From assembly GCF_013204855.1 (NCBI RefSeq), contig NZ_JABMKZ010000002.1:1-64000 (forward strand): 64,000 nt of DNA, read 5' to 3'. The notes under the pieces were generated by a model. The model saw nothing but the letters and a program-made list of their open reading frames with translations. It was not told where the DNA came from and made no database searches. Within the stretch, counting starts at the first letter, position 1, and the number at the start of each line of letters is the position of its first letter. This stretch comes from Paenibacillus alba. GTDB taxonomy: Bacteria; Bacillota; Bacilli; Paenibacillales; NBRC-103111. The position numbers and the translations under genes are program-made. Below, in pieces: positions 1 through 7,882 of the stretch.

Positions 1-104
1 GTAGATTCAAGAACGCCGATTAGTCGTAGCACAGGTGCCGTTGCATAGCCCCGCTTAATCGTTTCATCGGCTATTTCAAGTTTGTCTTGTAAGCGGGGTT
101 GCTC
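1..104 (-). CDS. IS3-family transposase OrfB, N-terminal fragment (partial)
   Basis: Reading on from the slippery site in the -1 frame gives EQPRLQDKLEIADETIKRGY and then ATAPVLRLIGVLEST up to the window edge. This matches the usual N-terminus of IS3 OrfB, a helical DNA-binding segment before the DDE integrase core. The catalytic core lies beyond position 1. No separate start codon with a ribosome binding site is seen, so it is probably made as an OrfAB fusion by frameshifting. Confidence 0.7.
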
Positions 105-394
105 TTTTTTAGAAGTTCACGCAGCAGCTCAATTTCAAGGTCCTTTTCTCCAAGCAGCTTAATGGCTGTGTCCATCTTGGTTTCCAACTCCTGAAGGCGT
201 TTAGAATCTTCTATACGCTCACTCACAGAAGGAAGGGATTCCTCACCAAATCTTTCTTTGTAGAACTTAACCCAGTTCGTGATCGTGCTAGGAGACACTG
301 AATATTTACGTGCAAGGTAAGATAACTTCGTTCCACTGAGTGCCTCTTGAGCTACCTTGATCCGTTGCTCATCATAAAGGATATTGCTTTTCAT
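71..394 (-). CDS. IS3-family transposase OrfA (helix-turn-helix protein)
   Basis: A protein of about 107 residues with an N-terminal helix-turn-helix of the Tnp_1 type (YLARKYSVSPSTITNWVKFY near residues 25-45). It ends in a leucine-zipper-like helix (LQELETKMDTAIKLLGEKDL) that mediates multimerisation in this family. It binds the element ends and regulates transposition. I chose the ATG at 394 because GAGGGGG lies 8 bases upstream; the ATG at 403 is too close to it. The frame ends at 71 and overlaps orfB. Confidence 0.85.
   Translation of the reverse strand: MKSNILYDEQRIKVAQEALSGTKLSYLARKYSVSPSTITNWVKFYKERFGEESLPSVSERIEDSKRLQELETKMDTAIKLLGEKDLEIELLRELLKKSNPAYKTNLK
104..110 (-). other. Programmed -1 frameshift heptamer A AAA AAG
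   Basis: On the minus strand the orfA codons CTA AAA AAG form the heptamer A AAA AAG in the correct phase. Slipping back one base enters the open orfB frame, which continues to the window edge. This is the classic arrangement by which IS3-family elements make the OrfAB transposase. Confidence 0.8.
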
Positions 395-482
395 ATATCT
401 CATTCCCCCTCACCAATATTGTACCTTATTGCATATTGATGACTCCAATCTAATTAGGGGGCTTCAGAGTTTTTAGATTATT

Positions 483-552
483 CATTGGAGTTTATCCAGT
501 GAAATCGTCCTTCCAGCTCTTCAAACTAACTTGCATTGGAATTAATCCAATG
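483..552. repeat. Pair of 19-bp palindromes with a 32-bp spacer
   Basis: CATTGGAGTTTATCCAGTG (483-501) and CATTGGAATTAATCCAATG (534-552) are imperfect and perfect palindromes of the same type. A very similar pair with almost the same spacing occurs at 56768-56838. They lie in the 385-base gap between the IS end and the araR terminator, where I see no gene. Confidence 0.6.
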
Positions 553-640
553 AAACCAACTTTTCACTTCATGCCTTCCCAGAAAAGGAGGGGCTCCTGT
601 TTTCTATTCATTTGCACACATGTAGAAAGGGGAAAAACCC

Positions 641-676
641 TAAAAGAAAAACCGTCAGGGAAAACATCCTGACGGT
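641..676 (-). terminator. Intrinsic terminator downstream of araR
   Basis: ACCGTCAGG (651-659) pairs with CCTGACGGT (668-676) over an 8-base loop. On the minus strand the stem is followed by TTTTTCTTTTA, so it terminates transcription coming from araR. Confidence 0.85.
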
Positions 677-788
677 CCTTTTGCGTGTAACTCTCCATAC
701 TTTTGTCCATAGGGAGAGATGGATGTGGGTTTCCAGCCGCTAAGCGCCTTTCCGCCCCTCACACCTATCACTCTTTTGTTTTTTTTCG

Positions 789-1901
789 CTAACCAATCTG
801 AGATGGCATTACACGTATCGTTGACTCCCGAATGATCAACTCCGGCGTATATACTTTCCCAGCTTCACTGCCATTTCTCCGTTTATTCTCTATCATATCA
901 ATTAAAAGCTCCGCTGCGTCAGTTCCTAATTGAGTTTTGGGATGCGTAAGCGTCGTCAGCTTCACTTCGGTTGCCAATGCTAATGAAGAGTCATCAAAAC
1001 CAACTAACGAGATATCTTGGGGCACCTGCAAGCCTGTAGTACGTACAGCCTCCAACAAATGAATCGCTAGTTCATCGTTGTAACAGACGAAGGCTGTTGG
1101 CCGTTCAGCCTGCTGAGTGATGAGATCAATGGCACTCTCGTAAGGCTTCTGCCCTTTTTCATCTGTCGTGTAATGAATAACAAGTTCAGGAAGCAAAGGA
1201 ATCTGATATTGCTGATGCGCGCGTAGGAAGCCTTTTAACCGGTTAACACCTTGCAAATCATCCGTCTTGAAAAAACCGGCAATCCGGCGGTGTCCTAATT
1301 CAATGAGATGCTGCGCCGCCTTAAATCCACCCTCTTCATCATCTACAATCAAAGAAGGACAATTCATCTCCGGATATCGCTCATTGATCATTAAATATGG
1401 AATATGCTGATAATCCAAAGATAAATAAAAGCTTAAATTCGGATTCCCTTCTGCACTTCTTGTCGGCTCAATAATAAGGCCGCTCAGCGGCTGGCTCATC
1501 ATCATCTGCAAACTTTCTTTTTCTTTTTCCTTATCATTATCCGTCGAAGACAACAGCAGTCGATAGCCGCGGGCACGTAAAGCCGACTCTGCGCCTCTCA
1601 CAATATGCGGGAAAATATAGTCTGATATATAGGTCGTCAGGATGCCGATTGTCTGCACATCCCGACTTTTCTGGGTGTGGGGCGTAGACACATAAGTCCC
1701 CTTGCCTTGCATGCGATACAGCCAGCCTTCCTGCTCCAATTCCCCGAATGTCTGACGGACGGTTTGGCGACTCATCTGAAACTGCTCGGCAATTTCATTT
1801 TCTGAGGGCATTTGGTCATTCGCTTTCAGCTTTCCTGCGTGAAGCCATGATAAAATTTCTTGTTTCAGCTGCATATATTTCGGTAGTTGCTTCTCTTTCA
1901 T
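789..1901 (-). CDS. araR: AraR-type transcriptional repressor (GntR head, LacI/PBP1 body)
   Basis: 370 residues. The first 75 form a GntR winged helix-turn-helix (YMQLKQEILSWLHAGKL, then MSRQTVRQTFGELEQEGWLY). The rest is a periplasmic-binding-protein-like sugar domain starting at IGILTTYISDYIFPHIVRG, which is nearly the same as in Bacillus subtilis AraR. That hybrid is diagnostic for AraR, which represses arabinose-use genes and is released by L-arabinose. A near-consensus AraR box lies in its own promoter, suggesting autorepression. No ara catabolic genes are visible within the window, so its targets are probably elsewhere. Confidence 0.92.
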   Translation of the reverse strand: MKEKQLPKYMQLKQEILSWLHAGKLKANDQMPSENEIAEQFQMSRQTVRQTFGELEQEGWLYRMQGKGTYVSTPHTQKSRDVQTIGILTTYISDYIFPHIVRGAESALRARGYRLLLSSTDNDKEKEKESLQMMMSQPLSGLIIEPTRSAEGNPNLSFYLSLDYQHIPYLMINERYPEMNCPSLIVDDEEGGFKAAQHLIELGHRRIAGFFKTDDLQGVNRLKGFLRAHQQYQIPLLPELVIHYTTDEKGQKPYESAIDLITQQAERPTAFVCYNDELAIHLLEAVRTTGLQVPQDISLVGFDDSSLALATEVKLTTLTHPKTQLGTDAAELLIDMIENKRRNGSEAGKVYTPELIIRESTIRVMPSQIG

Positions 1902-1931
1902 CTTTCACCTCGTGCGTTTGATTCTGAACGT

Positions 1932-1964
1932 ATTATATCATTCACTCAACTTGTATGTACATAT
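1932..1964 (-). promoter_or_regulatory. araR promoter -10 with AraR-like operator
   Basis: A TATAAT -10 reads on the minus strand at 1932-1937. Just upstream, 1949-1964 reads ACTTGTATGTACATAT. This agrees with the Bacillus AraR box (A-N-TTGTWCGTACAA-N-T) at all but two defined positions. It covers the spacer and -35 zone, as expected for autorepression. Confidence 0.65.
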
Positions 1965-2040
1965 GGCGAGCGATTCGCTGCTTGGCAGAGCCGTATAATG
2001 CTGAATGGAATAAGCTATTTTCAATAGGTTCACGCTGATG

Positions 2041-2077
2041 AAAAAACCTTCAGCTCCACTACAGTGGGGTTGAAGGT
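2041..2077 (-). terminator. Intrinsic terminator after the decayed methyltransferase
   Basis: ACCTTCA at 2046 and TGAAGGT at 2071-2077 form the base of a stem whose upper part is CCACT/AGTGG. On the minus strand it is followed by TTTTTT. It closes the hrpB-led gene cluster. Confidence 0.8.
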
Positions 2078-2329
2078 CCTTTTCTGACTGCAAAAAAAGC
2101 TTGATAATCCGTCTTTGATCCTGCAATCGGAAGGACGGTAAATTGTTCAATCTCGAAAACTTCACCAGGCTTCAGCACGGCCTCGATGTTTGATAGAACT
2201 TGCACTAGGCTGTCTTTGGGTACATGAAGATGAGCATTCATCGTCCAAACAGCGTCAAATGGCGCAGGCTCCTATTCCTTCATTTGACTCGCATCCATCA
2301 GAGCAAGCTCCTCTCTCCAACCATCCAAC
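2059..2329 (-). pseudogene. Remnant of a class I SAM-dependent methyltransferase
   Basis: In one minus-strand frame the segment reads WREELALMDASQMKE, then a TAG stop, then EPAPFDAVWTMNAHLHVPKD, followed by LSNIEAVLKPGEVFEI. The block FDAVW-MN-LHVPK...VLKPG is the typical motif IV/post-motif region of class I methyltransferases. The N-terminal SAM-binding glycine loop is absent, the frame is broken by a stop near 2285, and the end runs into a terminator. It directly follows the stop of the 90-aa gene. I read this as a truncated, decayed gene; a short translated fragment from 2241 is possible but unlikely to be functional. Confidence 0.6.
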
Positions 2330-2593
2330 CTACTTCGTTAATGCGCTCTGCGCCGCTTCAACTAGCTTATCGAAGTATTCGTCTTCTTCCAGCAGCTCTT
2401 CAACCGCTTCGATATCCTCTTCCTTGCCGGATTCGTTCAGGAAGTTCAATGCATAGCTCCAGTCATCCTTACCGCGTTTGCTATGTAGCGTAATCTCATA
2501 GGGATGTTCGTGACCTTCTACTTTAAATTCCACTTTGCCGATGTAACCTTCTTCTTTGCTGTGTTCCATATGCGCTTGTAGTACTTCAATCAT
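2330..2593 (-). CDS. Small acidic protein of unknown function
   Basis: 87 residues from the ATG at 2593, which has AAGGA 8 bases upstream; the two ATGs further up have no such site. The protein is acidic, with a beta-rich first half (GYIGKVEFKVEGHEHPYEIT) and a helical, Glu-rich second half (EEDIEAVEELLEEDEYFDKL). I do not recognise the family. Its start overlaps the stop of the upstream hydrolase by 8 bases (ATGATTGA), so the two are probably translationally coupled in the hrpB cluster. Confidence 0.7.
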   Translation of the reverse strand: MIEVLQAHMEHSKEEGYIGKVEFKVEGHEHPYEITLHSKRGKDDWSYALNFLNESGKEEDIEAVEELLEEDEYFDKLVEAAQSALTK

Positions 2594-3305
2594 GTTCATC
2601 ATCCTTTTCTGTTCGATTTAACCATTGCCAAATGGTTTGTACGGTCGTCTGCAGATTCGTGGCATCCTGCCATATGTATGGATTATGATCTCTAAAATAA
2701 TCTGCATGTCCACCTATTAAATACAAGGTACGACGATGAATCGGGGCATGCTTCAGGCCATTCCAGCGAAATGTCCCCATCCGGGACTTCGCCCAGCCTC
2801 CCCAAGTACCTAGTCGCGGAATAGGATCCGTGGATTGATCTAATTGATTAGCAGCCTTCAAATAAAGTACTTTGTGCTTGATTGATGAAGGAATCGCACA
2901 TTTTGGGGACCCAATTTGGATCACGCCAAGAAGTGGTATCTCTTGCTTCTCCATTATTTCGGCTGCTTGCACAGAGGCTACCGCACCAGCACTATGGCCG
3001 ATTAGAAGGAGCTTTTGTCCTCGAATAAAATCCTGGGTGATTAACTCGGTTAGGCTCTTCCCCCCGTAATAAGACGGCTTCTGGTGAGCGTTGTTCCAAA
3101 GATCGCTGACGATCTCCTTCAGCTGCTTCCGGCGTTCCCGGGTCCAATCCCCATAGGGATAATGAATCACGACTCGGGCACGGATGCCCTCACTCGCGTA
3201 ACGTTCAGCCATCGCCGCACCAAACGCATCCAGAAAATAAGGAGCCGTAGCAAAACCAGCAGATATATAGATGACGATTTCCTCCTGATCGGAGTGCCTT
3301 GCCAT
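2586..3305 (-). CDS. Alpha/beta hydrolase, lipase-like
   Basis: About 239 residues from the ATG at 3305; an upstream TTG at 3332 lacks a good ribosome binding site. A nucleophile elbow GHSAGAVAS is preceded by the hydrophobic strand KLLLIG, and a late GGHADYF could carry the catalytic histidine. This is the usual alpha/beta hydrolase layout for an esterase or lipase. There is no signal peptide, so it is probably cytoplasmic. It lies 33 bases after hrpB and overlaps the next small gene. The substrate is unknown. Confidence 0.75.
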   Translation of the reverse strand: MARHSDQEEIVIYISAGFATAPYFLDAFGAAMAERYASEGIRARVVIHYPYGDWTRERRKQLKEIVSDLWNNAHQKPSYYGGKSLTELITQDFIRGQKLLLIGHSAGAVASVQAAEIMEKQEIPLLGVIQIGSPKCAIPSSIKHKVLYLKAANQLDQSTDPIPRLGTWGGWAKSRMGTFRWNGLKHAPIHRRTLYLIGGHADYFRDHNPYIWQDATNLQTTVQTIWQWLNRTEKDDEHD

Positions 3306-3338
3306 GAGTAATTCAGTTCCCTTCTCGTACAAAATAGG

Positions 3339-5825
3339 CTAGGAACGCGGTTTAGCGCGGTTCGTGGGCATGGCTGCCATCGGATCGTCTGGCCAGTAAT
3401 GTTTGGGATAACGGCCTTTGAGGTCTTTTTTGACCTCGAAATACGCGTCTCGCCAGAAGCTCGCCAAATCCTTGGTTACCTGCACAGGACGTTGTGCGGG
3501 CGATAATAAATGTACGGTTACAGCAACTCTGCCCTTGGCAATCCGCGGCGTGTCTGCAAGCCCAAACATTTCTTGCAAACGAACTGCGATAGAAGGCGCC
3601 TCGCTCATGCTGTAATCAACGGGAATACGCGATCCGCTAGGGACCTGAATGTGTGTTGGTGCCCACTCTTCCAACCATCGACGCTGCTCCCATGTTAGCA
3701 TTTCTTCTAATATACTTGTCAAGTTCAGACGGCTCAGGGCGCCTTTACTTTTGAGTCCATACAGGTGGGGACCCAGCCATTCTGCCGCGCTAGCCAGCAA
3801 AGTCTCTTCCCGCATATCTGGCCACTGGGCATCAAATCGATGCAAAAAGTTCACTCGTTCTTGCAGTTGACGCGCACTCCGCGTCCATGGGAGCAGCTCT
3901 AGGGAGTCTGCTTGAATGCCAGAAATCCATGCTTGTACAACCAATTCAGGGTTAGGATCCTGCAATTGGCTTTCTTTCATGATGATAGCTCCCAATCGCA
4001 AGCGTTGCTTTGCTCTTACCGTCCCCATTGCCTGATCCCAGAGCACCTCTTGTTCTTTCTGCAAGCGATCCGCAAATAGGTCAAGCAGCTCGTCTTCCTC
4101 AATCGGAGCCGCCAAATAAATCCGGCTCTCGGCGCCGTTGTCGTCCAGCTCCGCGGCAACGAGGTACCGCTCAGCCGATATTGGCTGAAGGTCGGGCAGT
4201 GCAGCGCCACGCCCGCTGCTGAGCAAGAACTTGCCTGTCGATCGCCGCTGTGCGACGCGATCGGGATAGGCGAAGGCGAGCAGCATCCCGCTCGCCGAGG
4301 CCCGCTGAGCGCTCGGGCTGATGCCGAGCGTCTGCATGAGCACTTTGGCTTCCGCCGCGATGCGCCGGCATAAGCCAAAGTCAACGTCTGCGCGCTGCTC
4401 GCCCTGCGTAGCGCGCCAGAGCACTTCGATGCGGGTGCGTACATCCGCATCTCGCTCTGCCGCAGCGCGCATGAAATCGCGCTCGCCGAGCATGACCGCA
4501 AGCTCGCACGCCAGCGTGCCGAGCTCAAGCGGGATGGCTTGCAGCACCATGTGCGCAAGCCGGGGGTGGAGGCCTAACGACGCTAGGCGCTTGCCGTGCG
4601 GCGTTAGGCCTCCGTTCTCGTGCAGCGCGCCAAGCTGCACGAGCAGATCCCGCGCCTGCTGGTAAGCAGCAGCAGGCGGCGGGTCCAGCCAGACCAGCGC
4701 AGCGGGGTCTGGCACGCCCCAGGCGGCCAGCTCCAGCGCAAGCGGCGCCAGATCCGCTTCGCGGATCTCTGGCGTGCTGCTTGGCGGGAGCTGCCGCTGC
4801 TCTGTCTCGGTCCATAGGCGGTAGCACACGCCTGGCCCGAGACGACCTGCCCGGCCTCTGCGTTGATCGGCAGAGGCCACCGAAACCGGCACCGTCGTCA
4901 GACGGGTCATGCCGGTGCGCGGTGAAAAGCGCGGAACGCGCATCAGCCCGCTGTCAATAACGACCGTAATCCCTTCGACAGTCAAGCTCGTCTCGGCAAT
5001 AGAGGTCGATAGCACAACCTTACGGCGGCCGTCATCGCTTGCCGACAGCGCTCGATCCTGCGCTTCTTGCGAGAGATTACCGTATAACGGGGCTACTTCG
5101 ATCTCTTTGCCCCATTTTAAAGCGGCAAGTTGGCTTGCTACACGATGAATTTCAGCTGCTCCAGGAAGGAAGACAAGAATGTTCCCTTCGTTTTCTTGCA
5201 AAGCCTGCTGAATGCTTTTTACGACGGCCGCTTCCAGCCGACCAATCCATTTGCTCGTCAAATAATGGGTACTTACAGGAAAAGTTCGACCTTCGCTTTG
5301 AATAATGGGAGCATGATCCAGCATAGCCGCTACAGGCTCAGCCTCGATCGTCGCCGACATAATCAGAATGCGCAAATCCTCGCGCAGAAGAGATTGTGTC
5401 TGCCTGCTCAATGCCAGCCCGATATCACCATGTAAATTCCGTTCATGAAATTCATCAAAAATAACGATGCCTACCCCTTCCAGAGCAGGATCGCTTTGAA
5501 GCATCCGTGTCAGGACACCTTCCGTTATCACTTCAATACGGGTATTAGGTCCAACACGCGTATCATTTTTCACCCGATACCCAACGGTGTTCCCCACCTC
5601 TTCTCCGAGAAGCTTGGACATGTATCTGGCTGCAGCACGAGCCGCCAATCTTCTCGGCTCCAGCATGAGGATTTTCTGATCCTGCAGCCAAGCTGCCTTA
5701 AGAATCGCAAGCGGAACTTGCGTTGTTTTCCCTGCACCTGGCTGAGCCACGAGTACCGCACATGGCTGCAAGCTTAAAACATCTAGTAATTGCGGAAGTA
5801 CAGACTCAATAGGCAGCCTATTCAT
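3339..5825 (-). CDS. hrpB: ATP-dependent helicase HrpB (DEAH/RHA family)
   Basis: 828 residues, the usual length for HrpB. Walker A is GAGKT (residues 30-34), the DEFH box follows at 124-127, then SATIEA (motif III), and QRRGRAGRLGPG is motif VI. The HrpB-type C-terminal domain ends in HYWPDDP. It is predicted to unwind nucleic acid using ATP; its role in Bacillota is not well defined. Residues about 310-550 (4180-4900) are encoded by strikingly GC-rich DNA with many Ala and Arg codons, unlike both flanks. It appears to head a cluster with the hydrolase and the 90-aa gene and is divergent from the ypbS-like gene. Confidence 0.93.
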   Translation of the reverse strand: MNRLPIESVLPQLLDVLSLQPCAVLVAQPGAGKTTQVPLAILKAAWLQDQKILMLEPRRLAARAAARYMSKLLGEEVGNTVGYRVKNDTRVGPNTRIEVITEGVLTRMLQSDPALEGVGIVIFDEFHERNLHGDIGLALSRQTQSLLREDLRILIMSATIEAEPVAAMLDHAPIIQSEGRTFPVSTHYLTSKWIGRLEAAVVKSIQQALQENEGNILVFLPGAAEIHRVASQLAALKWGKEIEVAPLYGNLSQEAQDRALSASDDGRRKVVLSTSIAETSLTVEGITVVIDSGLMRVPRFSPRTGMTRLTTVPVSVASADQRRGRAGRLGPGVCYRLWTETEQRQLPPSSTPEIREADLAPLALELAAWGVPDPAALVWLDPPPAAAYQQARDLLVQLGALHENGGLTPHGKRLASLGLHPRLAHMVLQAIPLELGTLACELAVMLGERDFMRAAAERDADVRTRIEVLWRATQGEQRADVDFGLCRRIAAEAKVLMQTLGISPSAQRASASGMLLAFAYPDRVAQRRSTGKFLLSSGRGAALPDLQPISAERYLVAAELDDNGAESRIYLAAPIEEDELLDLFADRLQKEQEVLWDQAMGTVRAKQRLRLGAIIMKESQLQDPNPELVVQAWISGIQADSLELLPWTRSARQLQERVNFLHRFDAQWPDMREETLLASAAEWLGPHLYGLKSKGALSRLNLTSILEEMLTWEQRRWLEEWAPTHIQVPSGSRIPVDYSMSEAPSIAVRLQEMFGLADTPRIAKGRVAVTVHLLSPAQRPVQVTKDLASFWRDAYFEVKKDLKGRYPKHYWPDDPMAAMPTNRAKPRS

Positions 5826-5969
5826 TTATTTCACTCCGAGCTATATAAGTCTTCTTTTTATATCGATTTAGCTTGTTTATTCCTAGGTTTTCATCACATC
5901 ACAACTGTTCCTCAAGCTCTCAATCGTGTATACTGAATGAGAATCTGGTCACTAAAGGAGATCTTTAAG

Positions 5970-6224
5970 ATGAACGTACATGAAGCGATATCTAAACATT
6001 CGAATGCGCAACATCTGCATCTCGTGCGCTTTTCTGAGCTGGATGCACAGCGCGAGCAGGCCATTGATGAGGCAGTTGATCTGTGCAAACGCGGACTTCC
6101 GTTTACCGTTGATGCCATCAACGCCATAACAGCTCGCATCATCGCCCATGCTAAAGAAGGTATTTCTCCGCTCCGGTCTTATGTAACTAAAGATATGGTG
6201 CATGATTACGTAAACAAAGGGTAA
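5970..6224 (+). CDS. YpbS-like small protein (DUF2533 family)
   Basis: 84 residues starting MNVHEAISKHS. The ATG at 5970 has AAGGAGATC a few bases upstream, while an earlier ATG at 5937 lacks one. The pattern HxxISxHS...LDAxREQAIDEAV...GLPFTVDAIN...V(T/K)xDMVxDYV resembles Bacillus subtilis YpbS, a small helical protein of unknown function. The next small membrane protein gene begins 15 bases after its stop, so they form a two-gene unit ending at a terminator. Confidence 0.75.
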   Translation: MNVHEAISKHSNAQHLHLVRFSELDAQREQAIDEAVDLCKRGLPFTVDAINAITARIIAHAKEGISPLRSYVTKDMVHDYVNKG

Positions 6225-6239
6225 GGAGATACGACGCAA

Positions 6240-6404
6240 ATGGGTGTTCTAACTTTTATTTCAATGTTAATTATGGGATCGGCTTTCAGTGCTGGATTCC
6301 TGCTTCTTTTTAAGCGCAAAACAGCACTGGGTATTGTCTGCATCGCACTTTCGGTTGCGTGCTACATCGGTTATAGCTACATAGCGACTAAGTATTTTGT
6401 TTAA
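6240..6404 (+). CDS. Small two-helix membrane protein
   Basis: A 54-residue frame starting MGVLTFISMLIMGSAFSAGF. The ribosome binding site AAGGAGAT (6223-6230) overlaps the stop codon of the ypbS-like gene. Two hydrophobic segments (residues 2-23 and 29-47) flank the basic turn KRKT, so a hairpin in the cytoplasmic membrane is likely. It is followed by a strong terminator at 6424. The function is unknown. Confidence 0.65.
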   Translation: MGVLTFISMLIMGSAFSAGFLLLFKRKTALGIVCIALSVACYIGYSYIATKYFV

Positions 6405-6423
6405 TCCGTTCCCGGACACAAGA

Positions 6424-6457
6424 AGAACCGAGCAGACTCCCTGCCTCGGTTCTTTTT
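6424..6457 (+). terminator. Intrinsic terminator between convergent genes
   Basis: AGAACCGAG (6424-6432) pairs with CTCGGTTCT (6445-6453) and is followed by TTTTC. It ends the ypbS-like pair and lies at the stop of the convergent NUDIX gene. Confidence 0.85.
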
Positions 6458-7095
6458 CATGCCATAAGCCTATATTCCCTCAGCTTACCAAAGAGAAATT
6501 CAAAGTAAGCCGCAGGATGCGGAACCATATCATTCAAGCCTATCTGCATGTTTTTCTCGATATGTTGACCATCTGCATCCAAAACATAACCTCTAGCCGT
6601 TAACTGATTCGTTTCATGCCGGATCAAGTTCACTAAATCGGCTGCACTTACAGCAAATATACCGCTAACCTCATCCGCCTGCAACGTATAAGCACTAAGT
6701 ACTTGATCACAGCGATACAAAAACATATGACAGAACTCACGATCAATCAACTTCTCCGAAATCAAATCCTCTTCCGCAAACATGCCACAAGGCAATAACT
6801 GATTAAACGCCACCTTCAGGCCAAGCTCTTCCTCCAGCTCTCGCGCGCCTTCTTCCGTCGTTTCACCTGCAGCAAGATGGCCTGCGCACGAAATATCCAA
6901 CAGGTTAGGGAACAGATCCTTTTCCGGATGTCTTAACTGCAGCAGCAGTTCAGGCTCGCCTCTTTCATAGGTAACTATCCAACATTGAAAAGTTTGGTGC
7001 CAAAGCCCTTTGGCATGGACTTCCGAGCGTGGCGCTACACCCAACCAATTCATTTTTTCATCATAAATATCAAATATCTCTTCCGTTTTCGTCAA
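6457..7095 (-). CDS. NUDIX hydrolase, isopentenyl-diphosphate-isomerase-like subgroup
   Basis: 212 residues. A complete Nudix box is visible, GHLAAGE-x7-ELEEELGL, fitting G-x5-E-x7-REUxEExGU. The N-terminus (FDIYDEKMNWLGVAPRSEVHAKGLWHQ, of which DEKMNWLG and HQTFQCWIV are the key parts) and the placement of the box match the IDI-like group that hydrolyses nucleotide-diphosphate compounds. The likely start is TTG at 7095 with GAGGGGAG 13 bases upstream. The Dabb-family gene lies 29 bases upstream on the same strand. Substrate unknown. Confidence 0.85.
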   Translation of the reverse strand: MTKTEEIFDIYDEKMNWLGVAPRSEVHAKGLWHQTFQCWIVTYERGEPELLLQLRHPEKDLFPNLLDISCAGHLAAGETTEEGARELEEELGLKVAFNQLLPCGMFAEEDLISEKLIDREFCHMFLYRCDQVLSAYTLQADEVSGIFAVSAADLVNLIRHETNQLTARGYVLDADGQHIEKNMQIGLNDMVPHPAAYFEFLFGKLREYRLMA

Positions 7096-7124
7096 AATAC
7101 GTTCAACACTCCCCTCGAACCCTG

Positions 7125-7424
7125 TTATGCCATAACGGTAAAATCAATTTCTTGAAACCGGCTAACTTCCTTCAACCAACGTTCTGCGACATAGCGAGTA
7201 TGTACCGGATGGCTATTATAAGCATCATACGCAGCTTGATCCGCAAACACCATTGAGAATCCATAGTCATAATCGTTCTTCACGCTTACTTGCCGCAAAA
7301 CCTGAAACTGCTCAACACCGGGAATGCCTGCCAATTCTTCTGCACTGCTGCTTAGGAAATTTCGCGCCTCATCTGTATCTTTACCTGCATGTAAATTAAA
7401 AATAACCATATGCTGAATACTCAT
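7125..7424 (-). CDS. Dabb-family (stress-responsive A/B barrel) protein
   Basis: 99 residues, AAGGAG 8 bases before the ATG. The pattern MSIQHMVIFNL...GIPGVEQFQVLRQVSVKNDYDYGFSMVF...Y-H-VHTRYV is the Dabb fold: a ferredoxin-like dimer with a conserved HxVxF start and a closing YxxHPxH segment. Members range from stress proteins to cyclases, so the exact role is open. It is in line with the downstream NUDIX gene and probably co-transcribed. Confidence 0.8.
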   Translation of the reverse strand: MSIQHMVIFNLHAGKDTDEARNFLSSSAEELAGIPGVEQFQVLRQVSVKNDYDYGFSMVFADQAAYDAYNSHPVHTRYVAERWLKEVSRFQEIDFTVMA

Positions 7425-7557
7425 AATCTCTACTCCTTTTTGGACGATCTGCCTCTATTACAGTATAGCGGATTTTGTCTTTAATTGGAGCATAAAATCA
7501 CTAATATGTGTAAACGTTAAGGCTGAACCTTAAACTGTTTGTGAAAGGATGACTTCG

Positions 7558-7734
7558 ATGGAAAACAACAAGCATGCCGGCAATTACACAGGAACCACCA
7601 ATACGAACGCCAAAAATCAAGATTTAGCCTTCGTGAACGACACTTTGGAGAATGCGCCTAGTCTAACAACCATCAATCTCGCCAAAGACGATATTAGTGA
7701 AGCGAACGAAGAGAACCAACTGAACCAAAAGTAA
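7558..7734 (+). CDS. Small hydrophilic protein of unknown function
   Basis: 58 residues, rich in Asn, Thr, Glu and Lys and without hydrophobic segments. I start at the ATG at 7558 because AAAGGA sits 8 bases upstream; the ATG at 7549 overlaps that site. A strong terminator follows, which supports a real short transcription unit. The composition resembles small spore or stress proteins, but I cannot assign a family. Confidence 0.55.
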   Translation: MENNKHAGNYTGTTNTNAKNQDLAFVNDTLENAPSLTTINLAKDDISEANEENQLNQK

Positions 7735-7751
7735 CGGTGTCTGTTTCCTGA

Positions 7752-7808
7752 GAGCAGAAAGTTTCTCCAACGTCTGAACGTCTGGAGAGGTTTTCTGCTC
7801 CTCTTTTT
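7752..7808 (+). terminator. Intrinsic terminator, long stem
   Basis: GAGCAGAAA near 7752-7760 pairs with TTTCTGCTC at 7792-7800, with an inner CTCCA/TGGAG stem, followed by CTCTTTTTG. It ends the small gene at 7558. Confidence 0.8.
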
Positions 7809-7882
7809 GCCCACTGAACTTGGCATCCTCCCCTCCTTGCGCTACTATGGAAAGATAATTCCGTTTTCAAGGAGGCTATTAC

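Larger units (their letters stand above)
1..466 (-). mobile_element. IS3-family insertion sequence (IS150-like group), truncated by window start
   Basis: Two overlapping frames on the minus strand look like IS3 orfA and orfB and are joined by a typical -1 slippery heptamer. The outer end is probably at 466, where the minus strand begins TGAAGCCCCC and continues to a TTAGATTGGAG motif (443-466). This resembles the terminal inverted repeats of IS150-type elements, which start with TG. The other end and most of orfB lie outside the window, so completeness and target duplication cannot be judged. Confidence 0.75.

Noticed and set aside
4010-4827. Several frames of 60-180 residues on both strands inside hrpB
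   Set aside because: They arise from the GC-rich segment, where stops are rare. The hrpB frame has all helicase motifs and explains the region.
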